Source of the DNA: Pseudomonas sp. C1C7
GTDB taxonomy: Bacteria > Pseudomonadota > Gammaproteobacteria > Pseudomonadales > Pseudomonadaceae
Direction of reading: 5' to 3'
NCBI RefSeq assembly: GCF_013359595.1
Contig: NZ_JABFMP010000025.1
Coordinates: 1-64,000 of the forward strand
Length of the DNA stretch: 64,000 nucleotides
Shown: positions 8,094 through 16,656 of the stretch, one piece after another
How the letters are laid out: the number at the start of each line of letters is the position of its first letter
Position numbering within the stretch: the stretch's first letter is position 1
Position numbers and translations under genes: made by a program
The notes under the pieces: model-generated
Databases searched by the model: none
Told to the model about the DNA's origin: nothing
Seen by the model: only the letters and a program-made list of their open reading frames with translations

Positions 8094-9554
8094 ATGATCA
8101 AATCGTTGCGTCCATTGCTGCTGGCCAGCCTACTTTTGCCGCTGGCCCTCCCCGCTTCCGCTGAAACGATCAACACCTCCCTGACGCCCAACGTCGAAAA
8201 AGCCCTGAAGGCCAGCAAGTTGCAGGACAACGCCCTGTCGCTGGTGATGATCCCGCTCAACGGCCCCGGCACCCCGACCATTTTCAACGCCGACGTGTCG
8301 GTCAACCCGGCCTCGACCATGAAGCTGGTGACCACCTACGCGGCCCTGGAAATGCTCGGCCCCAACCATCAGTGGAAAACCGAGTTCTACACCGACGGCA
8401 CCCTGAGCGGCGGCATTCTCAACGGTAACCTCTACCTCAAGGGTGGCGGCGATCCGAAGCTGAACATGGAAAAGCTCTGGCTGTTGATGCGCGACCTGCG
8501 CGCCAATGGCGTGACCCAGGTCACCGGTGATCTGGTGCTGGACAAGAATTTCTTCGTGCAGCCGCAACTGCCCGAGTTCAATGACGATGGCAATGACGAG
8601 AACAAGCCGTTCCTGGTCAAGCCTGACGCCCTGCTGGTCAACCTCAAGGCCCTGCGCTTCGTTGCGCGCAACGACGGCGGGCGTGTGCTGATTTCGGTGG
8701 AACCGCCGATCGCCAGCATTCGTATCGAGAATCAGGTCAAGGCGCTTCCTTCAAAGCAATGCACCGGCGGCGTGCGCTACAACCCGGTGCCTCAGGCCGA
8801 TGGCAGCGTGACGGTCACCGTCGGCGGTCAGTTGGGTGACGGCTGCAGCTCGCAGACATACCTGTCGCTGCTCGACCACGCGACCTACACCGCCGGCGCG
8901 GTGCGTGCGATCTGGAAAGAACTGGGTGGCAGCATCCAGGGCCGTGACGTTCTGGCGCCAACGCCGAAAGATGCCAAGGTGCTGGCCCGGGCGTTCTCGC
9001 CGGATCTGGCGGAAATCATTCGCGACATCAACAAGTACAGTAACAACACCATGGCCCAGCAGCTGTTCCTGAGCCTGGGACAACGCTTCCGCACCGACGC
9101 CGACGCCGACGACGCCAAGGCCGCCCAGCGTGTGGTCCGTCAGTGGCTGGCGAAGAAAGGCATCACCGCGCCGCACCTGGTCATGGAGAACGGCTCCGGC
9201 CTGTCCCGCTCCGAACGCGTCAGCGCCCGGGAAATGGCCTCGATGCTGCAAGCCGCCTGGCGCAGCCCGTATGCGGCCGAGTACATCAGCTCGATGCCGA
9301 TCGCCGGTACCGACGGCACCATGCGCAAACGCCTGAAGACCACCGCGATGCGCGGCGAAGCCCACGTCAAGACCGGTACCCTGAACACCGTGCGCGCCAT
9401 CGCCGGCTACAGCCGTGATGTCAACGGCAACACCTGGGCCGTGGTCGCCATCCTCAACGACAAAGCCCCCTTCGGCGCCTCGTCGGTACTCGATCAGGTA
9501 CTGCTGGACCTGTACCGCCAGCCGAAAGTGGCGCAGACGGCTTCGGTGCTGTAA
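8094..9554 (+). CDS. dacB: D-alanyl-D-alanine carboxypeptidase/endopeptidase (PBP4)
   Basis: The 486-residue periplasmic penicillin-binding protein carries a signal peptide (residues 1-23, ending LPASA). The class C active-site motifs are present in order: STMK with catalytic Ser at residue 74, the SNN motif in KYSNNTMAQQ, and KTG in AHVKTGTLN. The large insert between the first two motifs is typical of PBP4 (S13 peptidase). It trims peptide cross-links in murein and its loss is linked to AmpC induction in pseudomonads. The gene stands alone between repeat blocks. Confidence 0.95.
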   Translation: MIKSLRPLLLASLLLPLALPASAETINTSLTPNVEKALKASKLQDNALSLVMIPLNGPGTPTIFNADVSVNPASTMKLVTTYAALEMLGPNHQWKTEFYTDGTLSGGILNGNLYLKGGGDPKLNMEKLWLLMRDLRANGVTQVTGDLVLDKNFFVQPQLPEFNDDGNDENKPFLVKPDALLVNLKALRFVARNDGGRVLISVEPPIASIRIENQVKALPSKQCTGGVRYNPVPQADGSVTVTVGGQLGDGCSSQTYLSLLDHATYTAGAVRAIWKELGGSIQGRDVLAPTPKDAKVLARAFSPDLAEIIRDINKYSNNTMAQQLFLSLGQRFRTDADADDAKAAQRVVRQWLAKKGITAPHLVMENGSGLSRSERVSAREMASMLQAAWRSPYAAEYISSMPIAGTDGTMRKRLKTTAMRGEAHVKTGTLNTVRAIAGYSRDVNGNTWAVVAILNDKAPFGASSVLDQVLLDLYRQPKVAQTASVL

Positions 9555-9570
9555 CCGCTCTAAAGCTCAA

Positions 9571-9721
9571 GCCCGCTCCCACAGGTTTATCTGGTGTACT
9601 CAAATCCCGCGAACACCCACAAACCCTGTAGGAGCCGGGCTTGCCCGCGAAGAGGCCGGCACATTCAATAGAGATGTTGGCTGACCAGACGCCATCGCGG
9701 GCAAGCCCGCTCCCACAGGTT
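9571..9721. repeat. REP repeats: one half-element and an inverted pair
   Basis: A short piece (CCCGCTCCCACAGG) lies at 9572-9585. A full inverted pair at 9626-9650 and 9694-9721 carries the arms GAGCCGGGCTTGCCCGCGA and TCGCGGGCAAGCCCGCTCC. The same family recurs at 61483-61575. The block separates convergent dacB and the diguanylate cyclase gene, where it could also slow transcription from both sides. Confidence 0.82.
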
Positions 9722-9759
9722 GGTTGAGGTTGATCAGAGGTTATGTACAAACCTCGGGA

Positions 9760-12159
9760 TCAGTTCATCTCCCCCTGCACCCGATCCCTGCCCTCCTGCT
9801 TCGCCACATACACCCCCGAATCCGCCCTCAGCAACAGCGCATCGGCCCCCTCGCCGATTCGCCAGCTGGCGATACCGAAACTGGCGGTGACGACGCCGAC
9901 TTCATCGATCGGCGCACTGCGCAGGCTTTGCCACAGTTCCAGGGCCAGGGTGTGGGCCTGTTCGCCGCCGATGTCCGGGCAGAGCACCATGAACTCTTCA
10001 CCGCCCAGGCGGCAGAACACGTCGGTGCGGCGCAGCCGGTGGCCGATGCGTTCGCACACGGCCTGCAGCACCCGGTCGCCCACGGCATGGCCGTACTGAT
10101 CGTTGATGCGCTTGAAATGGTCGATGTCCAGCATGATCACCGACAGCTCGCCGCCCCCGCGCTCCACCCGGGCCATCTCGGTGGTCAGGCGTTCCTGGAA
10201 ATAGCGGCGGTTATGAATACCCGTCAGCGAATCGGTGACCGACAGCGCACGCAGCTCTTCCTCCACCCGCTTCATGTCGGAAATGTCCGAGATATAGCCG
10301 TGCCACAACACCCCACCGCCCGGCAGCTCCTCCGGCGTCGCCTCGCCGCGGACCCAACGCAACCCACGCTGAGGCAACTGCACGCGGTACTCCTCGCGCC
10401 ACGGGCTCAGGTTGTCGGCCGAGGCGCGGATCGAGGCGCGCACCCGGGTCGTGTCCTGTGGATGAATACGGGTGAAGATCGCCTCGGCATTGAGCAGCAG
10501 CACATCCGGCTCCAGCTCGTAGATTTCACGAATACCGTCACTGGCGTAGATCACACTGAAACGTCCGTCGAACTCCATCTTGAACTGATAGATCCCACCG
10601 GGCACATGGGCGCTGAGCTTCTTCAACAACACATCCCGCGCCGCCAGCGCCTCATGCACCCGCTTGCGCTCGGTGATGTCGATGCACACCGCCAGGTGCC
10701 CGACCCACAGACCCTGCTCGTCGAGCACCGGCGTGGCCAGCATGTTGACCATCAAATGGCTGCCGTCGCTGCGTACCAGCGTCCACTCGCGGGTTTCGTG
10801 CCGGCTTTCGACGCTGGACTCGACCAGCATCGCCTGACAGGTCGGCACCGGCTTGCCGAAACGCGCGCTCAACTCGACGGAACGGGCCGTCAGCTCCCGG
10901 GGCAGGTGCAGGTTTTCCAGGGTCATGCGGCCCACCACTTCGGCGGCGGTGTAGCCGAGCATCTGTTCGGCACCGGCATTGAAGGTGCTGATCACCCCAC
11001 GCAGATCCGTGGCGATGATCGCCACCTGGGTCGCGGCATTCAGCACCCCGCGCAGCTGGCCGTGGGTGCCGCGCAGCTCCTGTTCCCGGGCGCGCAGTTC
11101 CTCGGTGCGCTGGTCGACCATTTTCAACGCACGCTGGCGCTGGCTCACCAGCACATAGAGCAAGGCGCTGAGCAGCACACTGATCAAACCACCGAGCACC
11201 ACTATCGCGGTCACCGACGAATGGTTGGCCTGGAGGAAGGCTTCGCTGGGCTGAATGTCGACCTGATATTCGTGATCGGCCAGACGCAACAGGCGGCTCG
11301 CGGCCAGGTCGCTGACGGCGGGAGGGTTCGCTGATTCGAACAGGACTTCGTGCTGATCCTCGATGGACAGGTCGAGGATGCGCACCGACAGATAATCGCG
11401 CCCCGCCTCCGGCAAACCGTCGGACAGCAACTGACGCATGCTGATCACCGCCATCACATAACCGAAGGGCTTGTCGGTTGCGGCCTGCGGATCATTGCGC
11501 TGCCTGACCGGCGCCACCAGCAGCACACCCCGCGCATAGGCCGGTTCGATACTGACCAGATGCATCGGTTGCGACACCGCCATCCGCCCATGCGCATCGG
11601 CACGCTCCAGCGTCGCCCGGCGCAAAGGCTGCGCCAGCAAGTCGTAACCCAGGGGCGAACCGAGCTTGCTTTGGGTCTGGCTGTACAGCACCACCACGTA
11701 CTCATCCCGCTCGCCAGCCAGTTGCAGCTGACCGTCGGCATTGAGTTCACGCAAGGTAAAGTCCGTCAGCCCCTCGTCCCGCGCCCGTTGCTCGAACGCC
11801 GCGCGCTGCGCGCCACTGACCCGTTCGGCGAACGAATAGGCCTGTGTGCGATGCAACAGAGGTTGGGTGTAGCCGTTGAATTCGGCTCGGGAAACCGTAT
11901 CGGAATTGGCGAAGAACCGGCGCAGGCCGTCGAGGCGCTGCTCCTGATCCTCGAAACGTTCTTCGATACGGCTGTAACGCTCGCTGGCCAGCAGCTGGAA
12001 CCGTTGACGCAATTGATGCTTGAACAGGTCCAGCGTCGACCACGCCAGGATGCCGGTCAGAACCCCGCCGAGCAGCAATACCAGCAGCGCGACCAGCCAG
12101 GCCGAGACATCTTCGCTGATAAAACCCAGGATTTTTGGGCGCACGGCGTGCAACGACAT
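9760..12159 (-). CDS. Membrane diguanylate cyclase with CHASE, two PAS and GGDEF domains
   Basis: This 799-residue protein makes cyclic di-GMP. It has a membrane segment at about residues 20-42, a periplasmic CHASE sensor (about 60-290) and a second membrane segment near 312-340. A short coiled coil, two PAS/PAC units (about 365-490 and 505-625) and a C-terminal GGDEF domain follow. The active site reads RLGGEEF. An RRTD inhibitory site stands the expected distance in front, so product inhibition is likely. There is no EAL domain. It is monocistronic, and the CHASE domain suggests that an extracellular small molecule is sensed. Confidence 0.93.
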   Translation of the reverse strand: MSLHAVRPKILGFISEDVSAWLVALLVLLLGGVLTGILAWSTLDLFKHQLRQRFQLLASERYSRIEERFEDQEQRLDGLRRFFANSDTVSRAEFNGYTQPLLHRTQAYSFAERVSGAQRAAFEQRARDEGLTDFTLRELNADGQLQLAGERDEYVVVLYSQTQSKLGSPLGYDLLAQPLRRATLERADAHGRMAVSQPMHLVSIEPAYARGVLLVAPVRQRNDPQAATDKPFGYVMAVISMRQLLSDGLPEAGRDYLSVRILDLSIEDQHEVLFESANPPAVSDLAASRLLRLADHEYQVDIQPSEAFLQANHSSVTAIVVLGGLISVLLSALLYVLVSQRQRALKMVDQRTEELRAREQELRGTHGQLRGVLNAATQVAIIATDLRGVISTFNAGAEQMLGYTAAEVVGRMTLENLHLPRELTARSVELSARFGKPVPTCQAMLVESSVESRHETREWTLVRSDGSHLMVNMLATPVLDEQGLWVGHLAVCIDITERKRVHEALAARDVLLKKLSAHVPGGIYQFKMEFDGRFSVIYASDGIREIYELEPDVLLLNAEAIFTRIHPQDTTRVRASIRASADNLSPWREEYRVQLPQRGLRWVRGEATPEELPGGGVLWHGYISDISDMKRVEEELRALSVTDSLTGIHNRRYFQERLTTEMARVERGGGELSVIMLDIDHFKRINDQYGHAVGDRVLQAVCERIGHRLRRTDVFCRLGGEEFMVLCPDIGGEQAHTLALELWQSLRSAPIDEVGVVTASFGIASWRIGEGADALLLRADSGVYVAKQEGRDRVQGEMN

Positions 12160-12301
12160 AAATGCAACTCAGAACGCCAGGTGCGGGAAAGCCCTTTGGC
12201 CCTGAATTGAGTTATAGCTATTAGCCACTAATTTGACCAGTACTCGGAGAATCCAAGAGCCTATAAAAATCAAGGCTCTGTGGATCCAATCACAACAAGC
12301 G

Positions 12302-14566
12302 TCAACGGGCCGTGATTTTCCAGGCGCGGTGGATCTTCGAATTGCGGGCAAAATCCGGATCAATGGTCTGCGCGGTGATCTCTTCGACCGCATAGCGCTC
12401 GGCGAGATTGGCCTCCAGCTCGAACTTACGGAAGTTGTTGGAGAAGTACAGGACACCGCCGGCGGCCAGGCGCGCCATGGCCAGATCGATCAGTTGCACT
12501 TGATCGCGCTGCACGTCGAACACGCCTTCCATGCGCTTGGAGTTGGAGAAGGTCGGCGGGTCGATGAAGATCATGTCGTACTCGTCCCGGGCGTTTTCCA
12601 GCCAGGCCATCACATCGCCCTGCTCCAGACGGTTCTTGTCCGAGAAGCCGTTGAGCGACAGATTGCGCCGCGCCCAGTCCAGATAGGTTTTCGACAGATC
12701 GACGCTGGTGGTGCTGCGCGCACCGCCCTTGGCCGCGTGCACACTGGCGGTGGCGGTGTAGCAGAACAGATTGAGGAAGCGCTTGCCGGCGGCCTCTTTC
12801 TGAATCCGCAGGCGCATTGGCCGGTGGTCGAGGAACAGGCCGGTATCGAGGTAGTCGGTGAGATTGACCAGCAGCTTCACGCCGCCTTCATTAACCTCCA
12901 CGAACTTGCCCTGGGCCGCCTGACGCTCGTACTGCTTGATGCCGCTCTGGCGCTCGCGACGCTTGACCACCACGCGGCTCTTGTCGATGTTCAGCGCCTG
13001 GGGAATGGCCGCCAGGGCATCGAACATGCGCGCCGAAGCCTTTTCCGGGTCGACGGACTTGGGCGCGGCGTATTCCTGGACGTGGACCCAGTCGTGATAC
13101 AGGTCGATGGCCATGGAGTATTCCGGCATGTCGGCATCGTAGACACGATAGCAATCGACGCCATCACGCTTGGCCCACTTGCCCAAAGCCTTGAGGTTTT
13201 TCAGCAGGCGGTTGGCGAACATCTGCCCGCCTTCGCTCAGGCGCGGCTGCTCGACCACAGGCACAGGCGCCGGCTTGATTGGGTTGCCATTCTTGTTGAA
13301 CTTGCGCTCTTGCGGCTCGTTCGGCAGCTGGTCGTACGCGGCCTGTTCACGCTCGGCCTGACGCTGTTCCGGGGTCTTGCGTTCGCCGGTGACGAACTGG
13401 CTCGGCTGCACCTTGATCAGCAGCAGCTTGCACGGCAAGGCGCCGTTCCAGAACGAATACTGCTTGTGGCTGCGGATGCCCATGCGCTTGCCCAGGTCCG
13501 GGGCGCCGGTGAACACCGCCGCTTCCCAGTTCAGGCAGGCCTGGCGCAGGCGTTCGCCGAGGTTCTGATAGAGGTAGAGCAGGCTCGCTTCCTCGCCCAG
13601 ACGCTCGCCGTAGGGCGGGTTGCAGATCACCAGGCCTTTCTGGTTCTGATCCGGGCGCGGCTCGAAGGTCGCGACTTCGCCCTGGTAGATCTTGATCCAC
13701 TCGCTCAGGCCGGCACGTTCGACGTTATTGCGCCCCGGCTGAATCAGCCGCGGGTCGGCTTCGTAACCACGAATCCACAGCGGCGGCTTGGCCAGACCGG
13801 CCGCCGCACGCTCGACGGCCTCTTCATGGAGCTTTTTCCACAATGCCGGCACGTGCCCCAGCCAGGCGCTGAAGCCCCACTGCTCGCGACGCAGGTTCGG
13901 TGCAATATCGGCGGCGATCATTGCCGCTTCGACGAGGAAGGTACCCACACCGCACATCGGGTCCGCCAGCGCGCCGCCTTCGGCCGCGATACGTGGCCAG
14001 CCGGAACGGATCAGGATCGCCGCCGCGAGGTTTTCCTTCAGCGGCGCGGCGCCTTGCTGCAGGCGATAACCGCGCTGGTGCAGGCTGTGGCCGGAAAGAT
14101 CGAGGGAAAGAATGGCTTCGCCACGGTCCAGGCGCAGGTGCACGCGCAGGTCCGGGTTGAGTTTGTCGATGGACGGGCGATCGCCCTGCGGGGTGCGCAG
14201 CTTGTCGACGATGGCGTCCTTGACCTTCAGCGCACCGAAGTGGGTGTTGTCGATGCCCGAGCCGTGGCCGCTGAATTCGACGGCCAGGGTGCCGTCATTG
14301 AGCATGTGGTCCTGCCAATCGATGTCGTGCACGCCTTGATAAAGGTCGTCGGCGTTTTTCATCGGGAAGCGCTTGAGAACCAGCAGCACCCGGTTGGCCA
14401 GGCGCGACCACAGGCACAGGCGATAGGCGGCTTCCATGGTGGCCATGCCGCGCACGGCAGAGGTGTGCTCACGTGCATCCTCAAGGCCAAGCCCGGCGGC
14501 TTCCTCGATGAGCAGGCCTTCAAGGCCTTTTGGACAGGTGAGGAAGAGTTCGAAACGATCAGACAT
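12302..14566 (-). CDS. rlmL: Bifunctional 23S rRNA methyltransferase RlmKL (m2G2445 and m7G2069)
   Basis: This 754-residue fused enzyme has an N-terminal THUMP domain, an RlmL methyltransferase domain with the NPPYGERLG catalytic motif (near residue 310), and a C-terminal RlmK methyltransferase domain with FIDPPTFSNS at about residues 667-676. It modifies helix 74 of 23S rRNA during 50S assembly. The chosen ATG at 14566 begins MSDRFELFLTCPKGLE, the conserved N terminus. The protein is longer than the E. coli version (about 702 residues) because of a charged linker around residues 400-450 rich in Glu, Gln and Pro. It is divergent from rmf. Confidence 0.95.
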   Translation of the reverse strand: MSDRFELFLTCPKGLEGLLIEEAAGLGLEDAREHTSAVRGMATMEAAYRLCLWSRLANRVLLVLKRFPMKNADDLYQGVHDIDWQDHMLNDGTLAVEFSGHGSGIDNTHFGALKVKDAIVDKLRTPQGDRPSIDKLNPDLRVHLRLDRGEAILSLDLSGHSLHQRGYRLQQGAAPLKENLAAAILIRSGWPRIAAEGGALADPMCGVGTFLVEAAMIAADIAPNLRREQWGFSAWLGHVPALWKKLHEEAVERAAAGLAKPPLWIRGYEADPRLIQPGRNNVERAGLSEWIKIYQGEVATFEPRPDQNQKGLVICNPPYGERLGEEASLLYLYQNLGERLRQACLNWEAAVFTGAPDLGKRMGIRSHKQYSFWNGALPCKLLLIKVQPSQFVTGERKTPEQRQAEREQAAYDQLPNEPQERKFNKNGNPIKPAPVPVVEQPRLSEGGQMFANRLLKNLKALGKWAKRDGVDCYRVYDADMPEYSMAIDLYHDWVHVQEYAAPKSVDPEKASARMFDALAAIPQALNIDKSRVVVKRRERQSGIKQYERQAAQGKFVEVNEGGVKLLVNLTDYLDTGLFLDHRPMRLRIQKEAAGKRFLNLFCYTATASVHAAKGGARSTTSVDLSKTYLDWARRNLSLNGFSDKNRLEQGDVMAWLENARDEYDMIFIDPPTFSNSKRMEGVFDVQRDQVQLIDLAMARLAAGGVLYFSNNFRKFELEANLAERYAVEEITAQTIDPDFARNSKIHRAWKITAR

Positions 14567-15095
14567 GAGGATACAGAGCCTTTGGCTAGTGAACCGGCAA
14601 CGCATTGCCGGCCCGGTTTTCAATCAGGCGCTTTTCTCGAAGAGCGCCCGCGTGGCACGAAGGTGTGCCTCTCCACCCTGACTGCTCGGATTCAAAAGAG
14701 CTTAGATGCCAGGACAGATAAAAAAGTTGATGCAATAAAATGTCATAAGTCGACCCTTCGTCGAAAAATGTCGCACTACAACGCGAGACATTCTCAGCAA
14801 AGGATTAACCCCTTCATCCTGCGGGGCGCCGATCATACAGGGCTTTGATCAATAAATACGCTACGAATATCGTGTTACTTATGGCCTTACCATCTTCATG
14901 GTTACGTTCTTATGACAAAACGATCATTCCCTCGATGTGACGCATTGGTTAGAAATCAATACAGGTTGGCGCCGCCATGACGCCAACACTTTGGCTCGCC
15001 ACGCCGGCAGCGGGCCCCAAATGGCAGAGTCTTTCTGCCTGACCTCGATAGAGGTCGACGCGATGAAAACAGTCAACAAGTGAGGGCAACACCCT
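14567..15095 (+). promoter_or_regulatory. AT-rich divergent promoter region and rmf leader
   Basis: This 529-base gap between divergent rlmL and rmf contains no convincing gene. Its middle (about 14700-14950) is clearly more AT-rich than the neighbours, as expected for promoters. The rmf side carries three small hairpins: TTGGCG/CGCCAA at about 14965-14985, GACCTC/GAGGTC at 15045-15060, and AGGG (15083-15086) with CCCT (15092-15095), the last pairing the presumed ribosome-binding site. I cannot place exact transcription starts. Confidence 0.5.
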
Positions 15096-15311
15096 ATGAG
15101 AAGACTTAAGCGTGATCCTTTGGAACGAGCATTTTTGCGCGGCTATCAATATGGGGTTGGTGGTAAATCCCGTGAGCTTTGCCCATTTACTCTACCGTCG
15201 GTACGCCAAGCCTGGATCAACGGCTGGCGAGAAGGACGCGGCGACAACTGGGACGGTATGACCGGCACTGCGGGAATCCACAGACTCAACGAACTTCACG
15301 CTGTCGGCTAA
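15096..15311 (+). CDS. rmf: Ribosome modulation factor
   Basis: The 71-residue basic protein is a full-length RMF: MRRLKRDPLERAFLRGYQYG, then a conserved RQAWINGWREGR segment. RMF dimerises 70S ribosomes into inactive 100S particles in stationary phase and under stress. It begins at the ATG at 15096 behind GAGGG, and an intrinsic terminator follows about 90 bases downstream. The neighbouring pyrD is convergent. Confidence 0.97.
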   Translation: MRRLKRDPLERAFLRGYQYGVGGKSRELCPFTLPSVRQAWINGWREGRGDNWDGMTGTAGIHRLNELHAVG

Positions 15312-15397
15312 CACAGGGCATTCATTCCGACACGACAATCTGAGCAAGTAACGAATTAACCACGCACGTCCCATCCGGACGGCGGGCTGCGGCCCAG

Positions 15398-15423
15398 GGG
15401 CTCCTTTTGAGGGGCCCTTTTTT
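15398..15423 (+). terminator. Intrinsic terminator of rmf
   Basis: The stem GGGCTCC (15398-15404) pairs with GGGGCCC (15411-15417), including one G-U pair, across a six-base loop. A run of six Ts follows. Confidence 0.85.
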
Positions 15424-15450
15424 ATGCCTGGGTTTTGGCCTTTAAAAACC

Positions 15451-15534
15451 TGTAGGAGCTGGCGAAGGCTGCGATCTTTTGATCTTGCTTTCAGAAAACA
15501 GAATCAAAAGATCGCAGCCTTCGGCAGCTCCTGC
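15451..15534. repeat. REPIN: inverted pair of REP elements
   Basis: The arms TGTAGGAGCTGGCGAAGGCT and AGCCTTCGGCAGCTCCTGCA, extended by GCGATCTTTTGATC and its complement, form a long imperfect palindrome. The same family is at 57460-57546 and 62820-62907 and, as a single copy, in the 3' end of cobA. It lies between convergent rmf and pyrD. Confidence 0.9.
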
Positions 15535-15555
15535 ATTGAACGGGTAGGACGCGGG

Positions 15556-16575
15556 TTAGCGCAGAGCGGCAATCGCATCCACGGACTCGCGAATCAACGC
15601 CGGGCCCTTGTAGATGAACCCGGAATAGATCTGCACCAGGCTCGCACCCGCGGTGATTTTCTCCGCCGCGTGCTTGCCTTCGGTGATGCCGCCCGCGGCG
15701 ATGATCGGCAGGCGACCGCCCAGCTCCGAGGCCAGCACTTTCACGGTATGGGTGCTCTTCTCGCGCACCGGAGCGCCCGACAGGCCGCCCGCCTCGTCAC
15801 CGTGTTCCATACCTTCAACGCCCACGCGGCTCAAGGTGGTGTTGGTGGCGATGACCGCGTCCATGCCGGTTTCGATCAGGGCTTGCGCGACCTGCGCGGT
15901 TTCTTCGTCGGTCATGTCCGGGGCGATCTTGATCGCCAGGGGCACGTGCTTGCCGTGACGCAGCGCCAGTTCGGCGCGGCGGGTGGCCAGGTCGGCGAGC
16001 AGTTGCTTGAGCGAATCACCGAATTGCAGGCTGCGCAGGCCCGGGGTGTTCGGTGAGCTGACGTTGACGGTCACATAGCTGGCGTGGGCATAGACCTTGT
16101 CCAGGCAGATCAGGTAATCGTCCACCGCGCGTTCTACCGGAGTGTCGAAGTTCTTGCCGATGTTGATGCCCAGCACGCCCTTGTATTTGGCCGCGGCGAC
16201 GCGGGCCAGCAGGTGATCGACGCCGAGGTTGTTGAAGCCCATGCGGTTGATGATCCCTTCGGCTTCCGGCAGACGGAACAGCCGTGGCTTGGGGTTGCCC
16301 GGCTGCGGACGCGGGGTGATGGTGCCGATTTCGACAAAACCGAAACCCAGCTGGGAAAATCCGTCGATGGCCGCGCCGTTCTTGTCCAGACCGGCCGCCA
16401 GCCCCACCGGGTTGGGGAAGTCCAGGCCCATGACCGTCACCGGGCTCTTCGCCGGTGCCTTGCACAGCAAACCGTTGAGCCCCAGACGCCCGCCCGCGCC
16501 GATCAGGTCCAGGGACAGATCGTGGGAAGTTTCCGGGGAAAGTTTGAACAACAGCTGACGGGCCAGGGTGTACAT
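15556..16575 (-). CDS. pyrD: Dihydroorotate dehydrogenase (quinone), class 2
   Basis: This 339-residue membrane-associated flavoenzyme oxidises dihydroorotate to orotate in pyrimidine synthesis and passes electrons to quinone. The class 2 N-terminal helix (MYTLARQLLFKLSPETSHDL) is followed by PNPVGLAAGLDKNG, NRMGFNNLG, the catalytic-serine region VNVSSPNTPGLR, and the FMN phosphate site IIAAGGI. The start is the ATG at 16575, matching family length. It is the first ordinary housekeeping gene downstream of the type III secretion cluster. Confidence 0.97.
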   Translation of the reverse strand: MYTLARQLLFKLSPETSHDLSLDLIGAGGRLGLNGLLCKAPAKSPVTVMGLDFPNPVGLAAGLDKNGAAIDGFSQLGFGFVEIGTITPRPQPGNPKPRLFRLPEAEGIINRMGFNNLGVDHLLARVAAAKYKGVLGINIGKNFDTPVERAVDDYLICLDKVYAHASYVTVNVSSPNTPGLRSLQFGDSLKQLLADLATRRAELALRHGKHVPLAIKIAPDMTDEETAQVAQALIETGMDAVIATNTTLSRVGVEGMEHGDEAGGLSGAPVREKSTHTVKVLASELGGRLPIIAAGGITEGKHAAEKITAGASLVQIYSGFIYKGPALIRESVDAIAALR

Positions 16576-16598
16576 GGGCGGCTTGGACTCAGGGCGGC

Positions 16599-16626
16599 AA
16601 AAAGTGCCGGCGATTATAGCCGGCAC
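16599..16626 (-). terminator. Intrinsic terminator at the end of the type III secretion cluster
   Basis: On the minus strand the perfect 8-bp stem GTGCCGGC/GCCGGCAC (16604-16626) has a seven-base loop and is followed by five Ts (16603-16599). It lies about 30 bases after the stop of the last cluster gene and should end its transcript before pyrD. Confidence 0.8.
16613..16618 (-). promoter_or_regulatory. Possible pyrD -10 box inside the terminator loop
   Basis: The loop of the terminator reads TATAAT on the minus strand, a perfect sigma-70 -10 hexamer 37 bases before the pyrD ATG. No good -35 hexamer is visible at the usual spacing (TCGCCT at 17 bases), so the promoter assignment is tentative. 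Confidence 0.45.
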
Positions 16627-16656
16627 GGGGCGCACAGGCGACTGCTTTGCCTGGGT

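Noticed and set aside
12233..14848. Long open frame (871 codons) on the plus strand opposite rlmL
   Set aside because: It is the antisense shadow of a high-GC gene; its translation is rich in Arg, His, Gln and Val without domain structure, while rlmL has clear motifs.
16576..16656. Search for integrase, tRNA or attachment site at the left edge of the secretion cluster
   Set aside because: Only the terminator hairpin is present; no direct repeat matching the right edge (41428-41533) was found by eye.
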